Positions 25,510 to 34,255 of a stretch of 64,000 bases of DNA are shown here, in pieces. A program made the position numbers and the translations under genes. Under the pieces are notes generated by a model. That model had not been told where the DNA came from, searched no databases, and saw only the letters and a list, made by a program, of their open reading frames with translations. Positions within the stretch are counted from its first letter, which is position 1. Each line of letters starts with the position of its first letter. This DNA comes from Lignipirellula cremea (GTDB lineage Bacteria; Planctomycetota; Planctomycetia; Pirellulales; Pirellulaceae), in NCBI RefSeq assembly GCF_007751035.1, contig NZ_CP036433.1:6677001-6741000 (forward strand), in the 5' to 3' direction.

Positions 25510-26283
25510 ATGGTCGACGTGATGGCTGCCTTGCGAGCTCAAGGGTTTCTGCTGTTGCGGGGGGTGTTTACACCGGAGGAAGCGGCGGAGATCACGGTGC
25601 GGCTGCAGGCGGCGCTGGGGGCGGTAGCGGATGCGTCGGCCATTCGTAGTCGCGGGCAGTCGGTCTATGCGGGCCGCAATCTGTTTGACTGGTTCCCCCA
25701 GGCGAAACGACTGTGGGATCGGCCTCCGCTGCAGGAACTGCTGGCGAATGTACTGGGCGAACGCGGCGGCCTGGTGCGCGGGCTGTTCTTTGACAAGCCG
25801 CCGGATCAGGCCTGGTCGTTGCCCTGGCATCGGGATCGCACGATCGCGGTTCGCGATAATCGGCTCCCGTCGTCTCTGTTCACGCATCCGACCGTCAAGG
25901 CGGGCGTGCCGCATGTGGAGGCTCCAGTAGAACTGCTACGGCAGATGCTCACGCTGCGGATTCATCTCGACGCTGCCGACGAGCAGAACGGAGCGCTCCA
26001 GGTGCTGCCGGGCTCCCATCAGGAAGGGACGTCTGACAGTCCGCCGACGGGCGACGGCGTGCTGATCGCCGCGGCGGCTGGCGACGTACTGGCCATGCGT
26101 CCTTTGCTGAGCCACTGCAGCGGTTCGTCCCTGCCGGGTGTTGACCGCCGGCGTCGGATCCTGCATTTTGAGTTCGCCCCTTCGCCCGACCTGCCTGATG
26201 GTTTCGTCTGGCATGATTTTGAACGGGTGCAGCCAACAGAGATCGGTTGCGGGATTGCCGAAAGCCGTGAAAAGGAGTTGTAA
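25510..26283 (+). CDS. Phytanoyl-CoA dioxygenase (PhyH) family protein
   Basis: This is a non-heme iron(II)/2-oxoglutarate dioxygenase of 257 residues. The metal triad is visible: H107 and D109 in LPWHRDR, and the distal H202 in LLSHCSGSS. The 2-oxoglutarate-anchoring Arg lies in the DRRRRILHFEF cluster (213-216). The jelly-roll core includes LRIHLDAADEQNGALQVLPG, then SH, a classic PhyH motif. The substrate cannot be inferred; family members hydroxylate lipids, small acids or natural products. The stop overlaps the start of the next gene (TAATG), so it is translated with the alpha/beta hydrolase, and the two may act on the same molecule. Confidence 0.88.
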   Translation: MVDVMAALRAQGFLLLRGVFTPEEAAEITVRLQAALGAVADASAIRSRGQSVYAGRNLFDWFPQAKRLWDRPPLQELLANVLGERGGLVRGLFFDKPPDQAWSLPWHRDRTIAVRDNRLPSSLFTHPTVKAGVPHVEAPVELLRQMLTLRIHLDAADEQNGALQVLPGSHQEGTSDSPPTGDGVLIAAAAGDVLAMRPLLSHCSGSSLPGVDRRRRILHFEFAPSPDLPDGFVWHDFERVQPTEIGCGIAESREKEL

Positions 26284-26984
26284 TGTCGGAGGAAACGGAC
26301 GAGCCAGAGCCGGTGCGGCTGATCCTGTTCTCGGGGCTGGCGGCCGACGCGGACGTTTTCATTCCGCAGAAGCTGGCGTTTCCGCGGCTGAAGGTGCCAG
26401 CATGGCCCGTTCCGGAAGCGAACGACACGCTGGATTCGTACGCCCGACGAATGGCCGAAGCGCTGGGGCCGCCGGGACGCATGGTGATCGGCGGGATGTC
26501 GTTCGGCGGAATCATATCGCTCTATGCGGCGACGTACCTGGATCCGCTGGCCGTCGTGCTGATTGGCAGTGTGGAGTCGCCGGCCGAATTGCCGTGCTGG
26601 CTGCGGCTAATGCGTCCCTTGCGTCCGCTGCTCCGTTTTTTTCCTGTGCGGCTGATGCAGTTTTTCCTGCGGCCGCTGGCGTCGAAGTTTGTGCGTGACC
26701 GCTGGCCGCGATGGGGCGGACTGGCCCGGCAGTTCCGCGACTGTGAGCCGGCCGTGCTGAAGTGGTCGCTGGCGCGGATGCTCGACTGGGAAACGGCGCC
26801 GCAACTGAGCTGCCCGGTGCTGCGCATCCATGGCGACTGGGACTGCGTGCTGCCTGGCCCGGAGACGGCCGACACGATCATCCCCGGCGCCGGGCATTTG
26901 ATCTCGCTCACCCATCCGACCCAGGTCAACGACTTTCTCCGCAAGGTTCTGCACGACGCCGCGCTACGCCCGGTCGTCGAATGA
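26283..26984 (+). CDS. Alpha/beta hydrolase
   Basis: This 233-residue cytoplasmic alpha/beta hydrolase has a TAATG overlap with the PhyH gene. The nucleophile elbow is GMSFGG with Ser73. The acid is probably in HGDWDCVLP (Asp183 or Asp185) and the His is H203 in GAGHLIS. A basic, hydrophobic cap (about residues 100-140, LRLMRPLRPLLRFFPVRLMQ) covers the site and could contact a lipid or membrane. There is no signal peptide. The substrate is unknown; coupling to the dioxygenase suggests ester or thioester cleavage before or after hydroxylation. The gene ends just before the interrupted REP-like repeat. Confidence 0.87.
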   Translation: MSEETDEPEPVRLILFSGLAADADVFIPQKLAFPRLKVPAWPVPEANDTLDSYARRMAEALGPPGRMVIGGMSFGGIISLYAATYLDPLAVVLIGSVESPAELPCWLRLMRPLRPLLRFFPVRLMQFFLRPLASKFVRDRWPRWGGLARQFRDCEPAVLKWSLARMLDWETAPQLSCPVLRIHGDWDCVLPGPETADTIIPGAGHLISLTHPTQVNDFLRKVLHDAALRPVVE

Positions 26985-26996
26985 CGGACGGAAATC

Positions 26997-27045
26997 GGCG
27001 GACGGTCGTCTTTTGCTCGGCAAAAGAACGCGATCTTTCACGGAG
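26997..27045 (-). repeat. Twin-hairpin REP-like repeat copy C, left part
   Basis: In reverse orientation this matches copies A and B. Hairpin 2 is present as CTTTTGC-TCG-GCAAAAG (27010-27026), then GATCTTTCACGGAG up to the insertion point. Hairpin 1 is cut exactly in its centre by the insertion sequence. The sequence resumes at 28606. Confidence 0.88.
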
Positions 27046-28605
27046 AGGCTGTGAATCTATCGCGGGGGCGGTCGTTTCTTTTTTTTCCGACGCCGAATTT
27101 TTGATCGGCCGGACTCGGCGGTGAGATTTTTCGGTTGGCGTTCGGCGTCCTTGGCGCCGCTTGGGTTGTCGAATGGGGCGGATATTGGCTTGGCCGGTGT
27201 TTTTTGCGGCCGCGGGCCTGTTTGGGTTATGCGTTGGAATCGGCGGCGACGGCCGCGAAGTTCATCAGGCGGATTAAGTTGAACGCAAGTGCGTGCCATA
27301 TCGCGACGGCTTTCACCTTCACCAGGCCACGGACGTTGAACTGTCGCAGGTTCCGGTTCCGACAGTCGGCGTTGGGGAACTCCGCCACCGACGGCCGCTT
27401 CTTATACAGCTCTTTGTACTCCTTGGTCGCCATCCGCGTGCGAAACGCGGCGTAGGCGTCCGTGTCCCTTTTCTGGCGAGCGCTAGGATCTTTCCCGTGC
27501 GCCTCCAGCTGCCTGGTTCGCTGGATCGGAGAGACGACCTTGCAGCCGGTTTCTTCCACAGCTGTGACGCTCTCGATGGTGTTATAGCCGCCGTCGACCA
27601 GGGCGTGTTTGGGCCGCTTTTTATAGGACTTCTCGATCTTCTGCAGCATGGGCGGCAGCTGGCCTCCGTCGGTGCCTTCGTTCGTCACATCGACGCCGAC
27701 GATCACCCTGGCGTCGGCGTCGGTGGCGAACTGCACGTTGTACGCCGGCTCGTAACCGCCGTTGGCCACCTTCATGTTGCGGGCTTGCGGGTCGGTCGTG
27801 CTGCAGCGGGTTTTGACGCCGTCGCCTTTTTTCCGTTTCTCTCGCTGCTCGGCCAGCTTGTCGCGTTCGGCGAGCGCCGCATCGACGCGTTTCAGGCGTT
27901 CGCGAGCCGCCCTGTCCTGGGCGGCCTGGCAACGCGCGTCGCCGGTTTGGCCCTCGGCTTCGTTCTCGTTTTCCTGCTTCAATTGGTCGACATGCGTCTG
28001 GGCCTGCTGCTGCAGTTCTCGCAGCGTGGGCTCACGACGGAACGAACTCCGGCCGGCGCTGGCGCGGGTGCGCATGCCGTCTTGTGCGATGGTTTCCAGG
28101 GGGACGAGGCCGCTGTGGATCATCGCCGTCACGCTGTCGACCAGCGCCGCTTCCAGGAATTCAGGGTGTTTCACCCGAAAATTGCTTAGCGAATGATAAT
28201 TCACCGAGACCTCGCCGCAAATCCAGAGATAGGGTATGTGTCCTGTAGCGGACTTGCTGTCGCAGCGTCGCCCCAGTTCCCGGGCGCTGCCCACGCCATC
28301 GATCGTGGCCAGCAGCCAGAGTGCGAAGAGCACCTCAGGCGCGATCGCGGTGCGGCCGGCCCGATGCTCGTCGACAACAATCTTGGCGTAGAACGGCTCC
28401 AGATCCATCTGGTTGACAAACTCCCAGACGGCGCGGGCGCGATGGTCACGCGGCAACATCTGGTCCAACGATAAAAACCGCATGGTGACCTGATGACGTT
28501 CTGGACGATTGACTCGAGCCGTTGCTGAAGTATTTTGAGTATTCATCCCCTACTTTTAACACCCACCACCAAAAGGACCAGGCCCCAAGGATAAATTCAC
28601 AGCCT
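27046..28605 (-). mobile_element. Complete IS1182-like insertion sequence (1560 bp)
   Basis: The left end AGGCTGTGAATCTATC and the inverted right end AGGCTGTGAATTTATC match at 15 of 16 positions. The element is flanked by a 5-bp direct repeat, CGGAG, at 27041-27045 and 28606-28610. Removing the element and one CGGAG restores hairpin 1 of the REP-like repeat exactly as in copy B, which proves the boundaries. The single transposase gene fills most of it, reading right to left. The intact frame and clean ends suggest a recent insertion. Confidence 0.93.
27227..28546 (-). CDS. IS1182-family transposase
   Basis: This 439-residue DDE transposase has an intact frame. The N-terminal DUF772-type domain is visible in RAGRTAIAPEVLFALWLLAT and YHSLSNFRVKHPEFL. 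The likely catalytic acids lie in IAQDGMRTRA (first Asp), KHALVDGGYN (second Asp) and SVAEFPNADCRNR (Glu). The RNLRQFNVRGLVKVKAVAIW tail followed by ALAFNLIRL is the usual C-terminal signature. A charged coiled-coil insert (about 175-245) separates the first two acids. It spans positions 60 to 1379 of the 1560-bp element measured from the left end. It moves the element by DNA cut-and-paste or copy-paste; which one is not certain for this family. Confidence 0.93.
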   Translation of the reverse strand: MNTQNTSATARVNRPERHQVTMRFLSLDQMLPRDHRARAVWEFVNQMDLEPFYAKIVVDEHRAGRTAIAPEVLFALWLLATIDGVGSARELGRRCDSKSATGHIPYLWICGEVSVNYHSLSNFRVKHPEFLEAALVDSVTAMIHSGLVPLETIAQDGMRTRASAGRSSFRREPTLRELQQQAQTHVDQLKQENENEAEGQTGDARCQAAQDRAARERLKRVDAALAERDKLAEQREKRKKGDGVKTRCSTTDPQARNMKVANGGYEPAYNVQFATDADARVIVGVDVTNEGTDGGQLPPMLQKIEKSYKKRPKHALVDGGYNTIESVTAVEETGCKVVSPIQRTRQLEAHGKDPSARQKRDTDAYAAFRTRMATKEYKELYKKRPSVAEFPNADCRNRNLRQFNVRGLVKVKAVAIWHALAFNLIRLMNFAAVAADSNA

Positions 28606-28634
28606 CGGAGTGAAAGTCGACTGTCCGGCGTCTG
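28606..28634 (-). repeat. Twin-hairpin REP-like repeat copy C, right part
   Basis: CGGAGTGAAAGTCGACTGTC then CGGCGTCTG continues copy C after the insertion sequence and matches copy B in reverse. The first five bases are the duplicated target. Confidence 0.85.
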
Positions 28635-28686
28635 TCCTTCCTCGAAAGGATGAATCAATATCTGGCAGGTTATGTCTTGCGAGTTC

Positions 28687-28728
28687 CGAGTGAAAGTCGA
28701 CTTTCTGCGCTGGCGATGCAGAAAAACG
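28687..28728 (-). repeat. Partial, degenerate REP-like repeat copy D
   Basis: CCGAGTGAAAGTCGACTTTC, followed by a CAGAAAAACGACC end, resembles the reversed lead region of copies A and B but lacks hairpin 2. It is about 50 bases beyond copy C, so the repeats may cluster here. Confidence 0.5.
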
Positions 28729-28887
28729 ACCAGACGATGAGCGAAAGTAAATGCCTTCGCGTTCCTGATGGCCTGGCGGGCGCCGCGGGCCAACCACGTG
28801 GACAGGGCGGCCGGTCCGCTGGTATAAGGGTTTCACACACGCGGTCATAAGGTTCAGGGACGATTTACACGGAAGAGGAGGACGGCT

Positions 28888-30240
28888 GTGACGGACGACG
28901 CTCCCCGCCTGGCGACGACATCGGCAGCCGATCTGCCCGGCAACAATTCCGGTGCTGCTTCCGGCAAACCGGGAGAGAATCGCCCCATGCTCTGGCGGGA
29001 CGGGTCGTTCTGGGGGATGACGGCGACGCAGTTTCTGGGCGCCTTTAACGACAACGTCTTCAAGCAGGCGTTGATGCTGCTGGCCATTTCCACCGGGGGC
29101 GACAAACCGGTGCGCGACCTGCAGTGGGTCACGCTGCTGGTGTTCGCCTCGCCGTTTCTGCTGTTCTCCAGCTTTGCCGGCTATCTGTCAGAGATTTACA
29201 GCAAGCGGACGGTGATCGTGCTGTCCAAGGTGGCGGAGATTGTCGCCATGCTGCTGGGGGCGGTCGCCTTTGCTTTGTATACGCAACTGGGCATGTTCGG
29301 GCTGATGGTCGTACTGTTTCTGATGGGCGCGCAGAGTGCGTTCTTCGGGCCCGCCAAGTATGGGATCTTGCCCGAGATATTGCGGCCGCGCGATCTGGGA
29401 CGGGCCAACGGCATGTTCCTGATGACGACGTTCCTGGCGATTATTTTTGGCGTGGCGGCGGCCGGGCCGATCGTGAATTTCCTGGGCGGATCGCTGCACT
29501 GGGCGGCCGGCATTTGTGTGGCGATTGCAGTCGTCGGCACGCTGACCTCGCTGCTGGTGCGTCCCGTTCCGGCAGCCAGCCCTGACCTGACGCTGGACTG
29601 GGAAGCGGTGACCGTCCCCCGCGACGTGCGTACGCTGCTGCGGAACGATCGTCCTTTAATCCTGGCGGCGTTCGCCTCGTGTGTGTTCTGGATGGTCGGC
29701 GGCCTGGTGCAGCCCAGCGTGAACGCGCTCGGCAAACTGCAGCTGCTGGTCGGACACCCGGCGGCCGATATGTACACCAGCCTGCTGGCCGCCAGCGTCG
29801 GCGTGGGGATTGCGGCCGGATGCCTTGGCGCCGGCTTTTTCTCGCGCGATATGGTCAACTTCAAACTGGTGCGGATCGGCCTGTGGGGGATTGTCGTTTG
29901 CCTGTTCGCTTTATGTCTGCCGGGAGCGGACGGCTCCAACCTGCTGGGTTACGGCGGCAGTCTGGCCTGCCTGCTGCTGCTGGGGGTGTTTACGGGAATG
30001 TTCGCGGTGCCGCTGCAGGTGTTCATCCAGTCGCGTCCGCCCGAGGGGATGAAGGGCCGCCTGATCGCCACGGTAAATCTGGCCAACTGGGTCGCTATTG
30101 TGGCAGCCGCGCTGGTATATTTTGTGATGACGGAACTGCTGAGACATTTCCTCTGGGCGCCGAGTACCTCGTTCGCATTTATCGCCCTGTTGCTGCTGCC
30201 GCTGGCGATTTTTTATCGTCCCCGCAACGAGCATGTGTAG
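28888..30240 (+). CDS. MFS transporter, LplT-like
   Basis: This 450-residue integral membrane protein has about 12 hydrophobic segments. It starts at GTG with a strong GAGGAGG six bases upstream. The ATQFLGAFNDNVFKQALMLL motif and the GAQSAFFGPAKYGILPEIL loop are characteristic of the lysophospholipid transporter LplT and the transporter half of Aas-type fusions, which flip lysophospholipids across the inner membrane for re-acylation. No acyltransferase domain follows, so the partner would be elsewhere. The N-terminal 33 residues are a soluble tail rich in Ala, Ser and Gly. Other MFS substrates cannot be excluded. Confidence 0.85.
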   Translation: MTDDAPRLATTSAADLPGNNSGAASGKPGENRPMLWRDGSFWGMTATQFLGAFNDNVFKQALMLLAISTGGDKPVRDLQWVTLLVFASPFLLFSSFAGYLSEIYSKRTVIVLSKVAEIVAMLLGAVAFALYTQLGMFGLMVVLFLMGAQSAFFGPAKYGILPEILRPRDLGRANGMFLMTTFLAIIFGVAAAGPIVNFLGGSLHWAAGICVAIAVVGTLTSLLVRPVPAASPDLTLDWEAVTVPRDVRTLLRNDRPLILAAFASCVFWMVGGLVQPSVNALGKLQLLVGHPAADMYTSLLAASVGVGIAAGCLGAGFFSRDMVNFKLVRIGLWGIVVCLFALCLPGADGSNLLGYGGSLACLLLLGVFTGMFAVPLQVFIQSRPPEGMKGRLIATVNLANWVAIVAAALVYFVMTELLRHFLWAPSTSFAFIALLLLPLAIFYRPRNEHV

Positions 30241-30307
30241 CCGGGCCGGGGACAAACCGGGCCGCCTGGCTTGCCGCTTTCTTCCTTTGCTCTGTGATCA
30301 AAATTTT

Positions 30308-30922
30308 ATGCTTGGCGCCGAACTTCATGCCGACGACTACCTGTTGCGTTTAGAGCGGGAATTGCGAAACTGCGACCGCGAGGCGCTGGCTCGCTGGGCC
30401 GATCTGATCTATGCCGCCTGGCAAAACGAAAAGTTTGTCTTTATCGTGGGGAACGGCGGCAGTGGCTGCAACGCGAGCCATTTCTGCGAAGATCTCGGCA
30501 AGAGCACGCTGCACGAATACGACCTGCAGGACGAATCCAAAAAGCGGCTGAAAGTGCTCAGCCTGACCGACAACGTCGGCTGGATCTCGGCCCTCGGGAA
30601 CGATGTGGGCTACGACCAGGTCTTTGTGCAGCAGCTGATGAACTTCGGCTCGGCGGGCGATCTGCTGATCGCCATCAGCGGCTCGGGGAACAGCCCCAAT
30701 ATCCTGAACACGGTCGACTGGGCGAACCGCCATGGTTTGATGACCTACGGCCTGACCGGCTACGACGGCGGCAAGCTCAGGGGGATGCAGCAGGACGGCC
30801 TGCATGTGAACCTGAACGATATGGGCATGGTGGAGAGCATCCACCTGTGCCTGTTCCACTGGGTGCTGAACGACGTTTTCGCCCGCATCAACCAGGTCGG
30901 CCGTCACCAGGCGTCCGTGTAG
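30308..30922 (+). CDS. SIS-domain protein, phosphoheptose-isomerase-like
   Basis: The ATG at 30308 gives MLGAELHADDYLLRLERELR, a typical helical start; the ORF extends 75 bases upstream into the end of the transporter gene but without protein-like sequence. The 204 residues form a single SIS sugar-isomerase domain: FIVGNGGSGCNASHFCEDLG binds the phosphosugar, and LLIAISGSGNSPNIL is the second phosphate loop. It resembles GmhA, which converts sedoheptulose 7-phosphate to a heptose phosphate for lipopolysaccharide core, but the EDLGK region differs, so another phosphosugar is possible. It lies 67 bases after the LplT-like gene and may share its transcript. Confidence 0.82.
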   Translation: MLGAELHADDYLLRLERELRNCDREALARWADLIYAAWQNEKFVFIVGNGGSGCNASHFCEDLGKSTLHEYDLQDESKKRLKVLSLTDNVGWISALGNDVGYDQVFVQQLMNFGSAGDLLIAISGSGNSPNILNTVDWANRHGLMTYGLTGYDGGKLRGMQQDGLHVNLNDMGMVESIHLCLFHWVLNDVFARINQVGRHQASV

Positions 30923-31086
30923 GGCGTCGTCCCGTGGAGCGTTGTTCCGCTCGCACGCCAGGCAAGGATTTCTTCCTCGCGGTCCGTCCGGCAGAGCTCG
31001 CCTTCATTGCCGCGGGAAGCCTCGCTTGTTAGGCTAAAGATGGCCGCCGTCCCTGGCCGGATTTCACTCGCTGGAGCACCCCAAAA

Positions 31087-33240
31087 ATGCGTATTTCCTG
31101 GGCCGTTCTGCTGCCTGGCTTGCTTCTTGTCGCCGCCGTATGTCGACCGGCGCCGGCCCAGTCGCCGGGGTCGGAAATGGACTATGGCCCGGCCTTGTGC
31201 CATACGATCACCTTTCGTCTGCCGGCCGATCCCAACGCGCCTGGCTGGCCCGGGGCGGTCACCCGGACGATGAACGCCGATCTGCCGGGCGACGCCGTGC
31301 TCTGCTACGACATGGATCGGCTCGCGGTCGCCGGCTGGTGGCGCGGCCCGCTGATCGATGCCAGCCGGACGCACCTGACAAGTTACAAAGGCGGACTGCC
31401 GCCGCGGCCCGGGGCCAAACCGGCATACGAGAATCTTGAGTCGCCCGGCTGGAAAGCGGACAGCGACGCCTTGCAGCTGATCGGCTACCACCAGCACGAT
31501 CGCCAGGTGGTGCTGGAATACCACGTGGACGGACGCCAAGTGCTGGAACTGCCGACGGCGGCCGGGCCCTGTTTCTGTCGCACGCTGGCGATCGGCCCCG
31601 GCGAACAAACGCTCCGCTGGCTGCCGTTCCACCTGCCCGGCGCGACCGTCGCCCTGGGCGATGATCTTTCCGCCGTCGCCAGCGGCGACCTGCCGCTGGT
31701 CGCCATGCTGCAGGGGGACACCGAGAAACTCGCCTGGAAATTCGCCGACGACCAGCTGGAACTGGTCATTCCGCCGTCGCAGGAAACACGTCTGCTAAGC
31801 CTGTGGTTTCGCGAAGGGGACGACCTCCCGGGCCTGGAAGAAACGGCCCAGGCGAACCCGCCCCAGGACCCGGCGAAGTTGCTCGCCGGCGGTCCCCGCC
31901 GCTGGACCGATGTCGTTACGCAGGGAACCCGGGCCAAGGACGACGCGGCCTATGTGGTCGACGATCTTCGCGTGCCGGAGAACCCGTTCGGCTCCTGGAT
32001 GCGGCTGACCGGAATCGCGGCCTTCCCTGACGGTCGACTGATCGCCACCACGCTGAGCGGCGATGTCTGGATCGTCTCCTGGCCGCATACGACCGCCGGC
32101 GACGATCTGTCGCAGATTACCTGGCGACGGTTTGCCGTGGGTCTGTACGAACCGCTGGGAGTACAGATCGTCGACGGTTTGATCTATGTGCGCGGCCGCG
32201 ATCGGATTACCCGGTTGCACGACCGGAACCAGGATGGGGAAGCCGACTTTTACGAGAACTTCCATTCGGCCGGGCAGATCGGGCCCAGCTACCATGCCTT
32301 TCTGTTTGACCTGGTGACCGATGCGGAAGGGAACTTTTACTTTGCCCGCTCCGGACGGAAGGCTCCGTCGCCCGGCGAGGTGGTCAAGGTCAGCCCCGAC
32401 GGCAAGCAGCGGGAGATCGTCGCCACGCAGATGCGGCACGCCAACGGACTGGGCGCCGGGGGCCCGCATAACTGGGTGCTGGTGGCCGATAACCCTGACG
32501 GGAAGTTTCCGTCAGGCGCCTCGATCGTTCGTCCCGGCAAGCGGTACGGTTTCAACGGTCCGCGGACGGAGCCGATGCTGTACATCCTGCCGCCCAAGGT
32601 CGATACGTCGTCGGGCTCGCAGTGCTGGACCGACGCCAAACGCTGGGGCCCGTTGGGCGGCGTGATTGCGCATACGTCTTTCAGCACCAGCCAGATGACG
32701 TACGTCATGGTGCAGGACTCCAAACCGCATCCCAGCGGCTTTGCGGTGCAGTTCCCGTTCCCCTTCAAGTCGGGCGTCATGCGGCTGTGCGTCAGTCCGC
32801 TCGACGGCCAGTTGTACGTGGCCGGGCAGCGGGGCTGGGACACCAACGCCGCGATCGACGGCGCCATCAGTCGCATCCGCTACACGGGGAAAAAAGCGTA
32901 TGTGGTGACGGGGGCCGCGGCCGTGAAGGCGGGCGTGGAACTGAAGTTCTCCTGTCCGCTGGATCCGGAGTCGGTCGACTACGACAACTTTTATGCGGAA
33001 CGGATCGGGGCCGGCGTGAAGGAGATCGAGATCGACGATGTCGAACTGCTGGACGACCACACGGTGCTGGTCCGCATCCCGGATCTGGACCCGGCCGCCA
33101 TCCTGGACAAACGCTCTACCCGGAATGGCGGCGAACAGGAATACCTGGTGCTCGACCCGCTGGCGATTGAATTCCGGATCAAAGCCAAAGACGGCGTCGA
33201 AATTAAAGAGACCGTGTACGCCACCATCAATGGGAATTGA
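31087..33240 (+). CDS. Secreted beta-propeller protein, probably DUF6797-type
   Basis: A signal peptide (MRISWAVLLPGLLLVAAVCR, then PAPAQ) starts this 717-residue protein. The first about 270 residues begin MDYGPALCHTITFRL and look like the DUF6797-type region found in planctomycete secreted proteins. Residues about 280-620 form a beta-propeller like those of the PVC membrane-bound dehydrogenase family: FPDGRLIATTLSGDVWIVSW, GLIYVRGRDRITRLHDRNQD, DLVTDAEGNFYFARSG, and SPLDGQLYVAGQRGWDTNAA. No CxxCH heme motif is seen. The C-terminal about 90 residues form an Ig-like or similar beta unit. It could bind or oxidise sugars, but no active site can be named. Confidence 0.75.
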   Translation: MRISWAVLLPGLLLVAAVCRPAPAQSPGSEMDYGPALCHTITFRLPADPNAPGWPGAVTRTMNADLPGDAVLCYDMDRLAVAGWWRGPLIDASRTHLTSYKGGLPPRPGAKPAYENLESPGWKADSDALQLIGYHQHDRQVVLEYHVDGRQVLELPTAAGPCFCRTLAIGPGEQTLRWLPFHLPGATVALGDDLSAVASGDLPLVAMLQGDTEKLAWKFADDQLELVIPPSQETRLLSLWFREGDDLPGLEETAQANPPQDPAKLLAGGPRRWTDVVTQGTRAKDDAAYVVDDLRVPENPFGSWMRLTGIAAFPDGRLIATTLSGDVWIVSWPHTTAGDDLSQITWRRFAVGLYEPLGVQIVDGLIYVRGRDRITRLHDRNQDGEADFYENFHSAGQIGPSYHAFLFDLVTDAEGNFYFARSGRKAPSPGEVVKVSPDGKQREIVATQMRHANGLGAGGPHNWVLVADNPDGKFPSGASIVRPGKRYGFNGPRTEPMLYILPPKVDTSSGSQCWTDAKRWGPLGGVIAHTSFSTSQMTYVMVQDSKPHPSGFAVQFPFPFKSGVMRLCVSPLDGQLYVAGQRGWDTNAAIDGAISRIRYTGKKAYVVTGAAAVKAGVELKFSCPLDPESVDYDNFYAERIGAGVKEIEIDDVELLDDHTVLVRIPDLDPAAILDKRSTRNGGEQEYLVLDPLAIEFRIKAKDGVEIKETVYATINGN

Positions 33241-33337
33241 CACTTCGGAAAGCGCTAACGCGCAGGATGTATGGCAGTCGCCCGACAGACGCCATGGTTG
33301 CTGATCGATTCTCCCGCAAGGACTGTAGAATTTCACT

Positions 33338-34195
33338 ATGACTGAAGGCCCGTCGTATCTGCGCGTCTTGCTGACCTTTGCGCGCAATAGCCTGGTGCGC
33401 GACATGACGTTTCGCACGAACTTTATCCTGCAGTCGGTCACGTCGCTGGCCTGGGCCCTGATGAATGTGGGCTTTTATCTGATTGTGTTCGATCTCGACA
33501 AGAACATGCACATCGGCCAGCATACGGGCTGGGGGAAGTGGGAGTTCTTTGTGTTTCTGGCGACCACCTGGTTTATTAACAGCCTGGTGCAGACTTTTTT
33601 CATGCCAAACGCCGAAGAGTTCAGCGAGCTGATCCGCACCGGCAATCTTGACTTTGCGTTGCTGAAACCGATCGATACCCAGTTTTTGATATCGTTCCAG
33701 AAAATGGACTGGTCGTCTCTGGCCAATTTTGTCGCAGCGGTCGTGCTGCTGGCGATCAGCCTGACGCACCTGTTGAACGACCGGCCTGATTTTGTCATTT
33801 CTCCGGTGACGGTATTCTTGTATCCGCTGTATATCCTGGTCGGCTCGGCCATCATGTACAGTGTGATGATCTGCCTGGCCTCGACCAGTATCTGGCTGGG
33901 AAGAAACCAGACGCTGTATAACTTCTGGTTTTATATCACCAACTTCTCCCGCTACCCGATGGAAATCTACGCGCGGGGCTGGGGGATGCCGCTGTGGGGC
34001 TTGTTCACGTTTGTGATTCCCGTGCTGCTGGTGGTGAATGTTCCGGCCCGCCTGCTGGCCCAGCCGCTGGATCCCAGGGCGTGGTGGGAATGGCCGCTCG
34101 CCGGCATGGCGATCCTGTCGGCGATCCTGTCGCTGCTACTCTCCCGCGGCGTATTCCTGCTCGCCTTGCGCAGTTATCGGAGCGCTAGCAGTTAA
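33338..34195 (+). CDS. ABC-2 family permease (DUF990 type)
   Basis: This 285-residue inner-membrane protein has about six hydrophobic segments. Features of the DUF990/ABC-2 permease group include MTFRTNFILQSVTSLAWALM near the N-terminus, TTWFINSLVQTFF, ELIRTGNLDFALLKPIDTQF (the coupling region common to this group), and a conserved IYARGWGMPLWGLFTFVIPV. Such permeases pair with an ABC ATPase and a second permease; neither is next to it, so the partners must lie elsewhere. The substrate is unknown. It is alone between a propeller gene and a convergent lipoprotein gene. Confidence 0.85.
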   Translation: MTEGPSYLRVLLTFARNSLVRDMTFRTNFILQSVTSLAWALMNVGFYLIVFDLDKNMHIGQHTGWGKWEFFVFLATTWFINSLVQTFFMPNAEEFSELIRTGNLDFALLKPIDTQFLISFQKMDWSSLANFVAAVVLLAISLTHLLNDRPDFVISPVTVFLYPLYILVGSAIMYSVMICLASTSIWLGRNQTLYNFWFYITNFSRYPMEIYARGWGMPLWGLFTFVIPVLLVVNVPARLLAQPLDPRAWWEWPLAGMAILSAILSLLLSRGVFLLALRSYRSASS

Positions 34196-34255
34196 GTTCG
34201 CCAGGTGCGTGGAGACGAGAATCCGGTGAATCTCTTCTGAGAGACGACGACAGAA

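Noticed and set aside
27057-27299. 80-codon frame near the left end of the insertion sequence
   Set aside because: It is antisense-like, basic and without a start site; the region is the non-coding end of the element.
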